Source: G963678255 sp963678255
GTDB taxonomy: Bacteria > Cloacimonadota > Cloacimonadia > Cloacimonadales > WRIO01
Reading direction: 5' to 3'
Length of the DNA: 64,000 nucleotides
NCBI GenBank assembly: GCA_963678255.2
Contig: CAXXTW010000001.1
Coordinates: 1,054,001-1,118,000 of the forward strand
Under the pieces are notes generated by a model. It worked only from the letters and a program-made list of their open reading frames with translations, did no database searches and was not told the origin of the DNA. This document shows, piece after piece, positions 49,520-59,600 of this stretch; within the stretch, counting starts at the first letter, position 1; every line of letters starts with the position of its first letter. Made by a program: the position numbers and the translations under genes.

Positions 49520-50682
49520 TATTGAAATATATTCTTTAGTTTCGACCAAAAACCTTTACCAGGTTTAAGTCCTCTTTTTTCATCAAATTCTCTTAAAGCT
49601 TCAAAATGCTTGATTTCTTCTGCTGTGAGACTGGTGGGGGTAACAACATCCACTTTTATAATAATGTCGCCCCTATAACTTGAATTATTAACTTCTGGAA
49701 GCCCTTTCCCTCTCAGCTTGAGTATCTTCCCTGTCTGAGTTCCTGCAGGTATCTTCAATTTTAATTTCTCATCACTTTGGGTAGTAACGATGATCTCGCC
49801 ACCTAATGCTGCTGTTGAAAATGATATTGGGTATTCACATATTAAATGTGAACCATCGCGTTCGAAAACATCATCGTCTTTCTCATGGATTAATACCAGT
49901 ATGTCTCCATTAATTCCACCTCTCTGACCTTTATTTCCGATACCTCTCATTCTAATATATTGACCTTCAGAAATTCCAGCAGGGATATCAATTTTAATGT
50001 CTTTAGATTTCGGAATACGACCTTCACCTTTACAACTTACACACTTCTTTTGGATGATTTTTCCTTCTCCATGACACGATGGACACGTTACTATCGATTG
50101 TACCTGACCAAAGAGAGATTGACGTACCTGACGAACCTGACCTTGACCATTACATTGCTGGCAACTTTGTACTTTGCCATCTTCTGACCCTGATCCATTA
50201 CATTTAGGGCAAGAATCTTTTATGTTTATTTTTATGGTCTTACTGACCCCAGTATCAATTTCTTTTAGAGTTAATGACATCTCTATTCTGAGATCTTCTC
50301 CGCGAGGTTGTTGCTCTCCACGACTTCCTCTTCTGCTGCCTCCAAAACTTCCTCCAAAGAATTGTTCAAATATTGAACTAAATCCTCCAAATAAATCCTC
50401 GAATTCATTTGCATGGGTAAAATTGTTCCAATCAAAACCACCTGAACCAAAACTGTTATCTACTCCTGCATGACCATATTGATCGTATCGACGTCGCTTG
50501 TCTTGATCACTTAACACTTCATACGCTTCTGCCGCTTCTTTAAATTTTTCTTCAGCTGTATGGTCATCAGGGTTTTTATCAGGATGAAATTGCATCGCAA
50601 GTTTACGATAAGCTGATTTGATGGCTGATTCATCAGCTGACTTCTCAATTCCTAAAACTTCATAATAATCTCTTTTAGACAT
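49519..50682 (-). CDS. dnaJ: Chaperone protein DnaJ
   Basis: This is a 387-residue co-chaperone of DnaK. The J domain (1-70) carries His-Pro-Asp near 33. A Gly/Phe-rich linker at about 75-130 is followed by four Cys-x-x-Cys-x-Gly-x-Gly zinc repeats (about 155-220) and the C-terminal substrate-binding domains. All key cysteines are present. The stop overlaps the rsmE start. A terminator lies between dnaK and this gene, so its expression may be lower than that of dnaK. Confidence 0.97.
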   Translation of the reverse strand: MSKRDYYEVLGIEKSADESAIKSAYRKLAMQFHPDKNPDDHTAEEKFKEAAEAYEVLSDQDKRRRYDQYGHAGVDNSFGSGGFDWNNFTHANEFEDLFGGFSSIFEQFFGGSFGGSRRGSRGEQQPRGEDLRIEMSLTLKEIDTGVSKTIKINIKDSCPKCNGSGSEDGKVQSCQQCNGQGQVRQVRQSLFGQVQSIVTCPSCHGEGKIIQKKCVSCKGEGRIPKSKDIKIDIPAGISEGQYIRMRGIGNKGQRGGINGDILVLIHEKDDDVFERDGSHLICEYPISFSTAALGGEIIVTTQSDEKLKLKIPAGTQTGKILKLRGKGLPEVNNSSYRGDIIIKVDVVTPTSLTAEEIKHFEALREFDEKRGLKPGKGFWSKLKNIFQ

Positions 50683-50701
50683 AAAAAAACCTCAATTTTA
50701 T

Positions 50702-50732
50702 AAAAAAGAAACGGGTTTATACCCGTTTCTTT
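50702..50732 (-). terminator. Intrinsic terminator or attenuator after dnaK
   Basis: A 12-bp perfect stem, AAAGAAACGGGT with ACCCGTTTCTTT and a 4-base loop, is followed on the minus strand by more T residues. It lies 8 bases past the dnaK stop, inside the operon, and would reduce read-through into dnaJ-rsmE. Confidence 0.82.
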
Positions 50733-50740
50733 GGAAAGAA

Positions 50741-52693
50741 CTACTTGTCATCTACAACTTCATATTCAGTATCAATTGGACCATCATTACTTTTCTGTGG
50801 TTGTTCTTGTTGAGCTTGTTGTGCGAAATCTTCAGGATTGAATCCCTGAGCTCCACCTGCTCCCCCTTGTTGTTCCTGCATATTCTTATAGATGATTTCT
50901 CCTAATTTTTGAGCTTTTTTTGCTAATGTATCAGCTGCTTCATTATATTCTTCAGGTGTTTGACTTTTTTCTAATTTTTCTTTAGCTTCTTTTATTGCAT
51001 TTTCTACTTCTGCTTTTTCTTCAGCTGAAAGTTTGTCTTGATATTCAGACAATGACTTTTCAGTACTAAAGATCATTGTATCTAATTTATTCTTTGATTC
51101 AATCATTTCTTTACGTTTTTTATCTTCATCAGCATGAGCTTCTGCTTCTTTTACCATTCTATTGATTTCTTCTTCTGATAAACTGCCTGGTCTTTCAATT
51201 CTCATGGATTGTTCTTTTCCTGTTCCCTTATCTTTGGCAGAAACATGTAAAATACCATTAGCATCTATATCAAATGTTACTTCAATCTGTGGAATACCAC
51301 GTGGTGATGGTGGAATCCCTACTAAATCAAACCGCCCAAGACTTCTGTTATCTGTCGCCATTGGTCTTTCACCTTGCAAAATATGAATAGTGACTGCTGT
51401 CTGACTGTCTGCTGCTGTTGAAAAAACCTGACTCTTTCTTGTTGGAATCGTTGTATTTCTTTCAATTATTGGAGTCATTACTCCACCTAATGTTTCGATT
51501 CCTAATGTTAATGGAGTAACATCTAAAAGAAGGATATCACTTAATTTCTCATCTCCACCTAATATACCACCCTGAATAGCTGCTCCAATGGCTACAACTT
51601 CATCAGGATTAAGACTTTTGTTAGACTTCTTATTGAAAAACTTCTCTACAGCTTCTTGAACTGCAGGGATTCGAATAGATCCTCCAACTAATAATACTTC
51701 ATCTATCTGAGATATATTCAGTTTTGCATCTTCTAAAGCTTTTTTACAAGGCTCTAATGATCTTTCAACTAAACGTGAAGTTAAACGATTAAATTCTGCA
51801 ACTGATAAATCAAAGTTCATATGCTTTGGACCCGTCGCATCAGCTGTGATAAATGGTAAATTTATATTTGTGGTTGGTGTTCCAGATAACTCGATCTTAG
51901 CCTTTTCAGACGATTCTTTAAGTCTCTGCATAGCCATATTGTCTTTGGATAAATCAATACCTTCTGCTCCTTTGAACTTTTCTATTAACCAATCCATTAT
52001 GCATTTATCAAAGTCGTCTCCACCAAGATGAGTGTCACCATTGGTTGATAAAACTTCTACTACACCCTCTGCAACTTCTAATATTGATATATCAAAAGTT
52101 CCTCCACCTAAATCGTAAACTGCTACTTTCTCATGTTTCTTCTCTGTTTGAAGACCATAGGCTAAGGCTGCTGCTGTTGGTTCATTGATAATTCTTTTTA
52201 CCTCTAAACCTGCTATACGCCCAGCATCTTTGGTCGCTTGTCTTTGTGCATCATTAAAATAAGCAGGAACTGTTATGACTGCTTCTTTTACTTCCTGACC
52301 AAGATAAGCTTCTGCCGTTTCTTTCATTTTTGTTAATATGATTGCAGATATCTCCTGGGGTGTAAAATCTTTACTAACTGCGTCAATATATACTAACGCT
52401 TCATTTTTTGCATTTGATTTTACTTTGTATCCTACTATACTAGTTTCTTCCTGTACTTCATTGATGTTTCTACCCATAAATCTTTTTATTGAATAGACTG
52501 TGTTTGTCGGGTTTGTAATTAACTGTCTTTTTGCTAATTGTCCCACAAGTCTTTCACCTTTGTTGTTAAAACCAACAACTGATGGGGTGGTTCTGGTACC
52601 CTCTGCATTGGCAATTACGATAGGCTTTCCACCTTCCATTACTGATACACATGAATTCGTGGTTCCTAAGTCAATTCCTATTATTTTTCCCAT
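50741..52693 (-). CDS. dnaK: Chaperone protein DnaK (Hsp70)
   Basis: This is a 650-residue ATP-driven folding chaperone. It opens with Ile-Gly-Ile-Asp-Leu-Gly-Thr-Thr-Asn-Ser; the ATPase part has Asp-Leu-Gly-Gly-Gly-Thr-Phe-Asp and Gly-Gly-Ser-x-Arg-Ile-Pro. The substrate domain follows from about 390, and the tail is Gly/Gln-rich, ending with an acidic Glu-Tyr-Glu-Val-Val-Asp-Asp-Lys. GGAGG 7 bases before the ATG at 52693 decides the start over a TTG at 52705. It sits between grpE and dnaJ. Confidence 0.98.
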   Translation of the reverse strand: MGKIIGIDLGTTNSCVSVMEGGKPIVIANAEGTRTTPSVVGFNNKGERLVGQLAKRQLITNPTNTVYSIKRFMGRNINEVQEETSIVGYKVKSNAKNEALVYIDAVSKDFTPQEISAIILTKMKETAEAYLGQEVKEAVITVPAYFNDAQRQATKDAGRIAGLEVKRIINEPTAAALAYGLQTEKKHEKVAVYDLGGGTFDISILEVAEGVVEVLSTNGDTHLGGDDFDKCIMDWLIEKFKGAEGIDLSKDNMAMQRLKESSEKAKIELSGTPTTNINLPFITADATGPKHMNFDLSVAEFNRLTSRLVERSLEPCKKALEDAKLNISQIDEVLLVGGSIRIPAVQEAVEKFFNKKSNKSLNPDEVVAIGAAIQGGILGGDEKLSDILLLDVTPLTLGIETLGGVMTPIIERNTTIPTRKSQVFSTAADSQTAVTIHILQGERPMATDNRSLGRFDLVGIPPSPRGIPQIEVTFDIDANGILHVSAKDKGTGKEQSMRIERPGSLSEEEINRMVKEAEAHADEDKKRKEMIESKNKLDTMIFSTEKSLSEYQDKLSAEEKAEVENAIKEAKEKLEKSQTPEEYNEAADTLAKKAQKLGEIIYKNMQEQQGGAGGAQGFNPEDFAQQAQQEQPQKSNDGPIDTEYEVVDDK

Positions 52694-52706
52694 GGTTTCC
52701 TCCAAT

Positions 52707-53348
52707 TTATTTATTCTTCTCGTTTTCTACTTCTGGTTTATTTCCATTTGAAACTGCTACTCTTGCAGGCCTGATTACTTTTTCTTTTAATCGATACCCA
52801 TTCTGTATAACTGCTGCAATGATATTTGAGTTAAGTTCAGAAGGGATATGAGCCAAAGCTTCATGATAATTAGGGTCAAATTCTTTTTCTAAACTTTCGA
52901 TTCTTTCGATATTGTTTTTTTTCAATAATGATTCTATCTGTTGATATATTAATTGAATACCCTTGTGATAAGCTTCAAAATTATGCTCAGTTACTTCATT
53001 ATCAAAAGCTCTTTCAAAGTTATCAAAAACTTCACATATTTCTAATAAAATCTTCTCATTGGCATAAGATATCCAGTCTTGTTTTTCCTTAAGTGTATTC
53101 TTGCGGAAATTATCAAACTCTGCTAGGCTTCTTAACCATTTATCTTTAAATTCATTCCGCTCTTTAGTCATTTTTTCCACTTCTTCTTCTAATAGTTCAG
53201 TTTCAGTCTTTTCTTCTTCAGATTCTTCAATATCCTCTGTGCTTAACTCTTCGTTTGTTAGTTCTTCATTCTCAACATCTTCAATTAAAATTTCCTTTTC
53301 TTCCTGCATTTCTTCTTTTTCCTTTATCTTATCGCATTTTTTTTTCAT
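52707..53348 (-). CDS. grpE: Nucleotide exchange factor GrpE
   Basis: This is a 213-residue partner of DnaK. The first 70 residues are very acidic (Glu-rich) and probably disordered, followed by a long helix and the C-terminal beta domain with Asn-x-Ile-Ala-Ala-Val-Ile-Gln-Asn-Gly-Tyr and the Arg-Pro-Ala-Arg-Val-Ala-Val-Ser signature. The ATG at 53348 overlaps hrcA by 20 bases but lacks a good ribosome site. An ATG at 53309, with AAGGA about 10 bases upstream, is a fair alternative that would shorten it by 13 residues. Confidence 0.93.
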   Translation of the reverse strand: MKKKCDKIKEKEEMQEEKEILIEDVENEELTNEELSTEDIEESEEEKTETELLEEEVEKMTKERNEFKDKWLRSLAEFDNFRKNTLKEKQDWISYANEKILLEICEVFDNFERAFDNEVTEHNFEAYHKGIQLIYQQIESLLKKNNIERIESLEKEFDPNYHEALAHIPSELNSNIIAAVIQNGYRLKEKVIRPARVAVSNGNKPEVENEKNK

Positions 53349-54396
53349 TTCTAAGCACCATCATCCCTTTCTTTGTCGTTTTTGTGATAACATCAGCTAT
53401 GTCTCTGACTATTGGTATGTAATGTCTATAATCCATTCTGGATGGACCGATGATTCCTAAATAACCAGGTATATCAAAAATCTCATATTTTGAAAAGATC
53501 ATGGAAAAGTTTGACCATTCCGGATTACCAAAATCCTCTCCTAATACAATGCTCCAACTCTCATTGGCAATATAGTTTTTTTGCATGATATTGGTTAAAA
53601 CATCTTGTCTTTGCATCATATCTAAAAATAACAATATGATGTTTTTTGTGTCAAATTCAGGTTGATTTAAAAATTCTATGCTTCCATCAAAATGAATGAA
53701 GAAACTATTTAATTCTAATAATGCATTATAGAATTCTTTCAAAAATAAACCTAATAACTTATTGTCATCAGACCACTTATTGGATATATTCTCTAAATAG
53801 CGGTGTTGAATATCATATATTCTTAAGCCCACTAATTCATCATTCAAATACCGTACTAATACCTTAATCTGTTGTTCAGATATTTCAAAATCAGGTTTTA
53901 ATATCACTGTCTTATCAAGACCTGAATCTAAGCTAACAACAAATAACAACTTGTCATTGGAAATTTTAAATACGTCCAGTTTTGATAAACAATCATAGGA
54001 TATCTCCGGCTCTGCTACAAAAGTTAACTGATCTGTCTCTTTTGCTAATAACTGCTTAATGTAATGCAATGACAAAGGAATATCTCGATAATTTGATACC
54101 AGTAATGATTGAAGAAATTCTGTTTTGTCATAGGTGACTTTCTTTAATTCTGGTTTGATTAAATCCAAATATTTTCGATAACCTAAGGTCGTTGGAATCC
54201 TACCTGCTGACGTATGAGGCTGATAAATTAAGCCTTTTTGCTCTATGCGAATCAAATCATTACGTACTGTCGCTGAGCTGACATCATCTAGATAATTCTC
54301 ACATAATGACCTCGATGATACAGGCTCTTTTGACATTAAGTATTCATCAATCAGATTCTTCAAAACTGCTAGCTCTCGAACCTCATTCTTTTTCAT
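53329..54396 (-). CDS. hrcA: Heat-inducible transcription repressor HrcA
   Basis: This is a 355-residue repressor that binds CIRCE operators and needs GroEL in known species. The N-terminal winged helix has Val-Ser-Ser-Arg-Ser-Leu, Ser-Ser-Ala-Thr-Val-Arg-Asn-Asp-Leu and the His-Thr-Ser-Ala-Gly-Arg-Ile-Pro-Thr motif, all typical. The C-terminal domain includes Gly-Ile-Ile-Gly-Pro-Ser-Arg-Met-Asp-Tyr near the end. CIRCE elements lie directly before its ATG, so the operon is autoregulated. No groEL operon is in this window. Confidence 0.96.
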   Translation of the reverse strand: MKKNEVRELAVLKNLIDEYLMSKEPVSSRSLCENYLDDVSSATVRNDLIRIEQKGLIYQPHTSAGRIPTTLGYRKYLDLIKPELKKVTYDKTEFLQSLLVSNYRDIPLSLHYIKQLLAKETDQLTFVAEPEISYDCLSKLDVFKISNDKLLFVVSLDSGLDKTVILKPDFEISEQQIKVLVRYLNDELVGLRIYDIQHRYLENISNKWSDDNKLLGLFLKEFYNALLELNSFFIHFDGSIEFLNQPEFDTKNIILLFLDMMQRQDVLTNIMQKNYIANESWSIVLGEDFGNPEWSNFSMIFSKYEIFDIPGYLGIIGPSRMDYRHYIPIVRDIADVITKTTKKGMMVLRNEKKMR

Positions 54397-54397
54397 C

Positions 54398-54424
54398 TTA
54401 GCACTCCATACTTTTTATTGCTAA
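54398..54424 (-). promoter_or_regulatory. CIRCE operator at the hrcA start
   Basis: One half-site is a perfect TTAGCACTC (54398-54406); after 9 bases comes TATTGCTAA, 7 of 9 matches to GAGTGCTAA. On the minus strand the hrcA ribosome site GGAG lies inside this operator, and the operator ends one base before the ATG. Confidence 0.88.
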
Positions 54425-54433
54425 CTTAAAGAC

Positions 54434-54461
54434 AATATAATTACTTTATGTAAGTTGTCAA
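54434..54461 (-). promoter_or_regulatory. Promoter of the hrcA-grpE-dnaK-dnaJ operon
   Basis: On the minus strand TTGACA (54461-54456), a 16-base spacer and TATATT (54439-54434) form a good housekeeping promoter. The start point would be near 54427, immediately before the first CIRCE. Confidence 0.7.
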
Positions 54462-54481
54462 ACAAAATATTCGAGTGCTAA
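54455..54481 (-). promoter_or_regulatory. Second, degenerate CIRCE-like operator over the -35 box
   Basis: GAGTGCTAA at 54473-54481 is a perfect half-site. Nine bases away, TTGTCAAAC (54455-54463) matches TTAGCACTC at only 5 of 9 places, but it contains the -35 box of the promoter. The spacing of nine bases fits CIRCE. Confidence 0.55.
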
Positions 54482-54586
54482 CTTTTTATTTATTCTTTTC
54501 TGGTAATGATGTTTTTTTAATTGAACTTTTGAGAATTTTAGTACTTTTGTCCTTTTAATATTTATTTGAATTATTATCTATTCGTA

Positions 54587-55483
54587 TTATTTTATATTAA
54601 GCTTATTGAATAAAACTAGATGACTCGCTAACCATTCTTTTGTAATAGTTTCAAAAGTTGATTGACGTTCTCTTTGGACATAATGACCTGCTCTGGAAAG
54701 GATAAAAAGATCTGCATTCTCATATCTGGAAATCAAATTTACCGTATCAATATATCCAACCATAGTATCTGATTTACCACAAATAAAGGTGCATTTTCTG
54801 CTTGAGATTGTCTGATTAATCTCTTTTTTAAAACTATATCCTTTCCTACTGTATTTCTCTAAAAATTCCTTCTGACCCTTCTCTAAAGCTAGTTTTATAT
54901 CTCTAGAAAAATCTTCATACACTTCCCGATTTTGTACGATTATCCAATCTTTGATGGCTAAATAATCCTGCTCTTGTAAGGTCTTTAAAAAATCCTTATC
55001 TTTCAATGAGACTTTTAAAGAGGGCAACATTCTCTCTGATAATTTTGCCTTGATCACCGGACATATCCATAATCCATTATTTATTAATAACTTTGAGTCA
55101 AGCCATAGTCCTCTTCCTAAATATGCTCCATATGACATACCTATTATTGAAAAGCTTTCTTTCGGTATAATTGTGTCGATAAAATCTTTGAGAATCTGAA
55201 GCATATCATCAGCATTATTCAATCCTGGTTTGACGATAGATTTCCCCATTCCTGGTATATCTAAATAGATGCGTTTAAAATTATCTTTTTTCTTAAATAA
55301 TGGCTCTAATATGTTTTTCATACAATGATGATCCAATTCATAACCATGAAGGATTAAGATTGGAATTCCTTCCCCTATGACTTCAAACCACATTTCGGTT
55401 AAGGCATGATTAAATATACTCATTCTCTGATCCAATTTCTTATTTATTATTTCCTTTTTAAGAAACGATTCTTTTTCTTTCAA
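54587..55483 (-). CDS. Alpha/beta hydrolase
   Basis: This is a 298-residue enzyme of the alpha/beta-hydrolase fold. The oxyanion region Leu-His-Gly-Tyr follows the first strands, the nucleophile elbow is Gly-Met-Ser-Tyr-Gly, the acid is probably the Asp in Gly-Lys-Ser-Asp, and the base the His in Ala-Gly-His-Tyr-Val-Gln. The triad is complete, so it should be active; the substrate is not evident. No signal peptide is present. The start overlaps tadA by 26 bases, so it belongs to the NusG-like/tadA transcript. Confidence 0.85.
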   Translation of the reverse strand: MKEKESFLKKEIINKKLDQRMSIFNHALTEMWFEVIGEGIPILILHGYELDHHCMKNILEPLFKKKDNFKRIYLDIPGMGKSIVKPGLNNADDMLQILKDFIDTIIPKESFSIIGMSYGAYLGRGLWLDSKLLINNGLWICPVIKAKLSERMLPSLKVSLKDKDFLKTLQEQDYLAIKDWIIVQNREVYEDFSRDIKLALEKGQKEFLEKYSRKGYSFKKEINQTISSRKCTFICGKSDTMVGYIDTVNLISRYENADLFILSRAGHYVQRERQSTFETITKEWLASHLVLFNKLNIK

Positions 55484-55928
55484 AAAAGGTTTTTAAAATC
55501 TCTGAACACTTATCTTGTAAAATCCCATAGGTTAATTGAGGGTGATGGTTAAAACTCTTATCTTGGAGCACTTGATAAACTGATCCACAAGCTCCTGCTT
55601 TATAATCCTTAGTACCATAGACAACTCTGCCTATTCTGGACAATATTATCATCCCAGAACACATTAAACAAGGCTCTAATGTAACATATAAAGTGTAATC
55701 ATATAAATACTTCTCATGAAGGAGAGCTTGCTCTATTAGTAGTTTTTCTGTGTGAGCTAAAGGGTTATGAAGCGATTTTGTTAAATTATGCGTTTTAAAT
55801 ACTAATTCGTTATGCTTTACTATAACACCTCCAACAGGGATCTCATCTTTTTCTATAGCACTTTTTGCTTCTTCCAATGCAATTTTCATCCAATATTCAT
55901 CCTGAGAATATGTTTCTCCCTTGATCAA
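55458..55928 (-). CDS. tadA: tRNA adenosine(34) deaminase
   Basis: This is a 156-residue zinc deaminase that turns A34 of tRNA-Arg(ACG) into inosine. The zinc and proton-shuttle motif is His59-Thr-Glu61, where most family members have His-Ala-Glu, and Pro86-Cys87-Leu-Met-Cys90. Val-Pro-Val-Gly-Ala is represented by Ile-Pro-Val-Gly-Gly at the N-terminal site. Its expected substrate tRNA is encoded at 6239-6315. The start overlaps the NusG-like gene by 4 bases (ATGA). Confidence 0.92.
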   Translation of the reverse strand: MIKGETYSQDEYWMKIALEEAKSAIEKDEIPVGGVIVKHNELVFKTHNLTKSLHNPLAHTEKLLIEQALLHEKYLYDYTLYVTLEPCLMCSGMIILSRIGRVVYGTKDYKAGACGSVYQVLQDKSFNHHPQLTYGILQDKCSEILKTFFERKRIVS

Positions 55929-56542
55929 GTGATCTCCTGAATTTCTTGGCTTTCGTTATTCTGAAGATCATTCTCATTTTGATATTCATCATAATTGGAT
56001 AATATTTCTAGTGTTTCTGGATTTGCTTCTATAGCAACTGCTCTTTTCATGATTTTGACTTGCAATACAACTTTATTGAGATTTGTACTGTCTTGGACGA
56101 TCCCTTGTTGACCCTTTAAAGGTCCTTCTTTAAAACAAACTACCATTCCCTTTTCTAAATATACATGATCTTTCATCTCAATGTGTGCATTACGAACAAG
56201 GGATATTCGTTTTAAATCCTCAACCAGTTCTTTTTCTATATCTACTTTTAAAAAATAAACGCAATGCCCTGATACAATTAATTTATCTTTTTCTTTTAAA
56301 GTACATTTTGCAAAAAAATAACCTGGAAATAATGGCTTAGTAAATATAACTTTTTTATGCTGATAAACATGCTCTTTTTCTACCTGTGGAAGATAATAAT
56401 ATATATTATTAGTTTTTGCCCAGATAGCTAATTGTTTCTCATGTTGTGGTTTTGTATAAATTACAAACCATTTCTCTCCATTTTGTCCTATTTCCAGTTC
56501 TCCATACAATTCGTCAACATAAACTGGTTTATTTGTCGCCAT
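55925..56542 (-). CDS. NusG/RfaH-like transcription antitermination factor paralogue
   Basis: This is a 205-residue protein with a NusG N-terminal domain (about 25-125; Lys-Trp-Phe-Val-Ile-Tyr-Thr-Lys-Pro-x-His-Glu, then Pro-Leu-Phe-Pro-Gly-Tyr-Phe-Phe) and a KOW domain (about 130-185; Gly-Pro-Leu-Lys-Gly-Gln-Gln-Gly). The sequence differs from housekeeping NusG, and it is not next to rplK or secE. It looks like a specialised paralogue of the RfaH/UpxY/LoaP type. Such factors often control long surface-polysaccharide or secretion operons. Its target here is unknown. Confidence 0.85.
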   Translation of the reverse strand: MATNKPVYVDELYGELEIGQNGEKWFVIYTKPQHEKQLAIWAKTNNIYYYLPQVEKEHVYQHKKVIFTKPLFPGYFFAKCTLKEKDKLIVSGHCVYFLKVDIEKELVEDLKRISLVRNAHIEMKDHVYLEKGMVVCFKEGPLKGQQGIVQDSTNLNKVVLQVKIMKRAVAIEANPETLEILSNYDEYQNENDLQNNESQEIQEIT

Positions 56543-56630
56543 CTAATCATCCCCTCACTTTGATTTCTATACACTATTGAGGATTCTTTGTTTTATCGTC
56601 AATAATTTTTTGATTATTCTACGTTTTATC

Positions 56631-56660
56631 AAAAAAAGAGCCTGTAAAATGCAGGCTCTT
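56631..56660 (-). terminator. Intrinsic terminator of the subtilase gene
   Basis: AAGAGCCTG and CAGGCTCTT (56636-56644 with 56652-56660) form a 9-bp stem; on the minus strand it is followed by seven T residues. It ends the transcript of the minus-strand subtilase 18 bases after its stop. Confidence 0.85.
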
Positions 56661-56677
56661 AAAACTAAAGTTAGTCT

Positions 56678-59600
56678 TTATTTGAGTAAAATTGCTTTTT
56701 TCATCAAAGTATTTGTATTGGTTCGTATTTGAATAAAGTAAATTCCAGCAGAACAGTCCTTGTTTTGACCATTTTTCCCATTCCATGAAAGCGTATGTTG
56801 TCCTTTTGAATATCTGTTATGGGTTAACGTCTTTACTACTTGTCCTTTTATATTGTAAACATTGATTATGACATCTTGATCAGTTACCTGATTCCACTCT
56901 ATTCTAGTTATTGGGTTAAAAGGATTGGGATATATACGAATTTTAATTGGTTCACTACTTTCAATTTCATTATGATTGCTTAATGTGGTCGGTGAATAAA
57001 CAACTGCATTTCTCTCTGGATTAAGACGGTACATGCTCCACATTGATGTATAAAATGGTGTTTTAAAGTCTATAAAACTAAGCTTATCACTATGACTTAT
57101 TAATAAATCCAAATCATTATCTTGGTCAATACTCCCTACTATTGGTGAATATTTGAACTGATCGGATAGATCAACTGGATATCCTGCTATGATGGATCCT
57201 GATGTGGATATTGCATATATTTTTCCTCGAGCTGTCGATACAAGTATTTCTTGTAATGAGTCCCCGTCAACATCTACAAATAAACAGGATGATTCTATGT
57301 TTACACCTAAATCCACTGGAAAACCATTGAATATTATTCCATTTAAATCCATTAAATATACTTTTCCTCTATTGTCAGCAAACGCAATTTCTGTATATCC
57401 ATCATTATTTATATCAGATGCTATTGGATTACCCAAAACTGAAGTAGTTAAAGGCATATCAAGAACTGTTTGTCCACTTTGATTGAGAATAGTTAAGTGA
57501 TTATTTAATGATTTATTTCCACAAGATACTACTAATGTTGAATTTTCATCTTTTATGACAATAGGTCCATTTAATACCAATTGACCTTGATTATAGGGCC
57601 AGCCTGATACTTGATTGCCATTGCTTCCATTTAAACAATTTATAAAACCATCAATGGTTGATGCAATGATATCCTTTATCCCATCATTATTCATATCTGT
57701 AACAGTAACCGATGAAATTATGTTTCCTGATAATGTGACAGGGAATCCAGGATAATAGGTCGTTCCATCTGAATTTAATACAATTATCTGCTCATCAAGA
57801 TTCCCAAGAATGATTTCTGGATTGCCATCATTATTCATATCTGCAATGGTTGGGTTCGACCTAATAACACCTTCTGAAAAATAAGTTGAAATGATTTGGC
57901 CAAGGGTACTGATTTTATAGATATGATGTAATGTTGAAACCACAAAAAATGTCTCGTTGTTCCATGTCATGATTGCTGGAGATGAAAAGATTATTTCTTG
58001 TAAATCGACTGGAAAGCCTGGTAAGTTATTCTTTTCTTTATCTATCAATTGTACCTTTCCATTATATGATGTAAATAATATTTCTTGTTCCCCATCATTA
58101 TTTACATCTATCAAACTTGGAGAATAGACAGCTGATAAATTATTCTCAAAAGGCCAGTATTTTTGCATTAATGTCATGGGGACACTAACTTGCAAATTAG
58201 TATGGTAGGTGTATTCAGAATTCTCATTTGAAATGATTTCAATAAAAATTGGTAATTGTGTAATTACTGGATAATCAGATGAAACCATAAATGTTACATT
58301 TTGTGTAGATGATTCTGATTGACCTGATAGTATGGAATCTATAGTAAAAACTGAATCAATAATTGTTACTCTGGGATCGGTTGAACGAAGTTTACCTGTT
58401 AATCCTTCACAATTCATCCAACCAAGCTTGTTTTTTAACTCTACTGACAGAGAAATTGTCTCTCCAGGATTAACAACATTGTCATTGTCTCCTTGCACCT
58501 CGTTTATCTGATAGTTACTTATACTTAGGTTTGGTATCTTGTCATACATTAAAGAATTGAATGCATTAACTCTTCCTGCTCCTAATTTTCCTTCATAACC
58601 TGGGTTGAGTACATCGATGGAGTCACAACCTGCCATGATGCGTGCTTTTAATTGATCTGGAGTTAGATCAGGATACATAGACTTGATTAATGCTGCCACA
58701 CCACAAGCTACAGGTGTTGCCATAGAGGTTCCTGAAAAACTTGAATAAGAATTATTGCCCTCTGTATTAAAAATCGTGGACAATATGGATACTCCTGGAG
58801 CTGATATGTCTATTGGTGTTCCATAGTTTGAAAAACTTGCTCTCTTGTCCATGCTGTCTGTCGCAGCAACACTTACTGCATTTGTTGCATCTGATGGATA
58901 GTAATGTGTATAGGTGTTGTCTGTATTATCGTTTGAAGCTGCTGCAAAAACCAATGCTCCTTGATTCCTTGCATAATTTATCGCAGTCTCAGCACTATTT
59001 GAGCCTCCTCTTCCTCCCCAACTGCAATTGATTATGTCTGCACCATTGTCAGCACAATAATAAACACCAGCATAACCATTATATATACTATTTGTCGGCA
59101 TATCACTGGGTTGATGTTTTGAAACCATGATCTTGACATTAAAGGCTGGCCCGACTACTCCAACTGTGTTATTACCCATCGCTGCTGCGCAACCAGCTAC
59201 GTGAGTTCCATGATTGTTTCCATAAAATGCCTGATAAGGATTGTTGTCTTCTTCATATTCACTCTGACAAAAGTCCCATCCAAATATATCATCTACATAT
59301 CCATTGTTATCATTATCGACATTATCTCCCGTGATTTGACCTGTCTCCCAATTGATTGTAGCACCTGCCATTTCAGCTTGATTGATCCAAATATTATCCT
59401 TTAAATCCGGATGATTCCATTTAACTCCACTATCTACAACACCAATAACCACTTGATTACTGCCAGTTTCATAATCCCATGCCCTAAATGCATCAATATT
59501 TTTCAATGCCCATTGAGAAGTAATAAAGGGATCATTTGTTGTCATACTTGTCTTTAATATTGGATCAAATTCACTAAAAACTAAATAGGATTCTGAAGAA

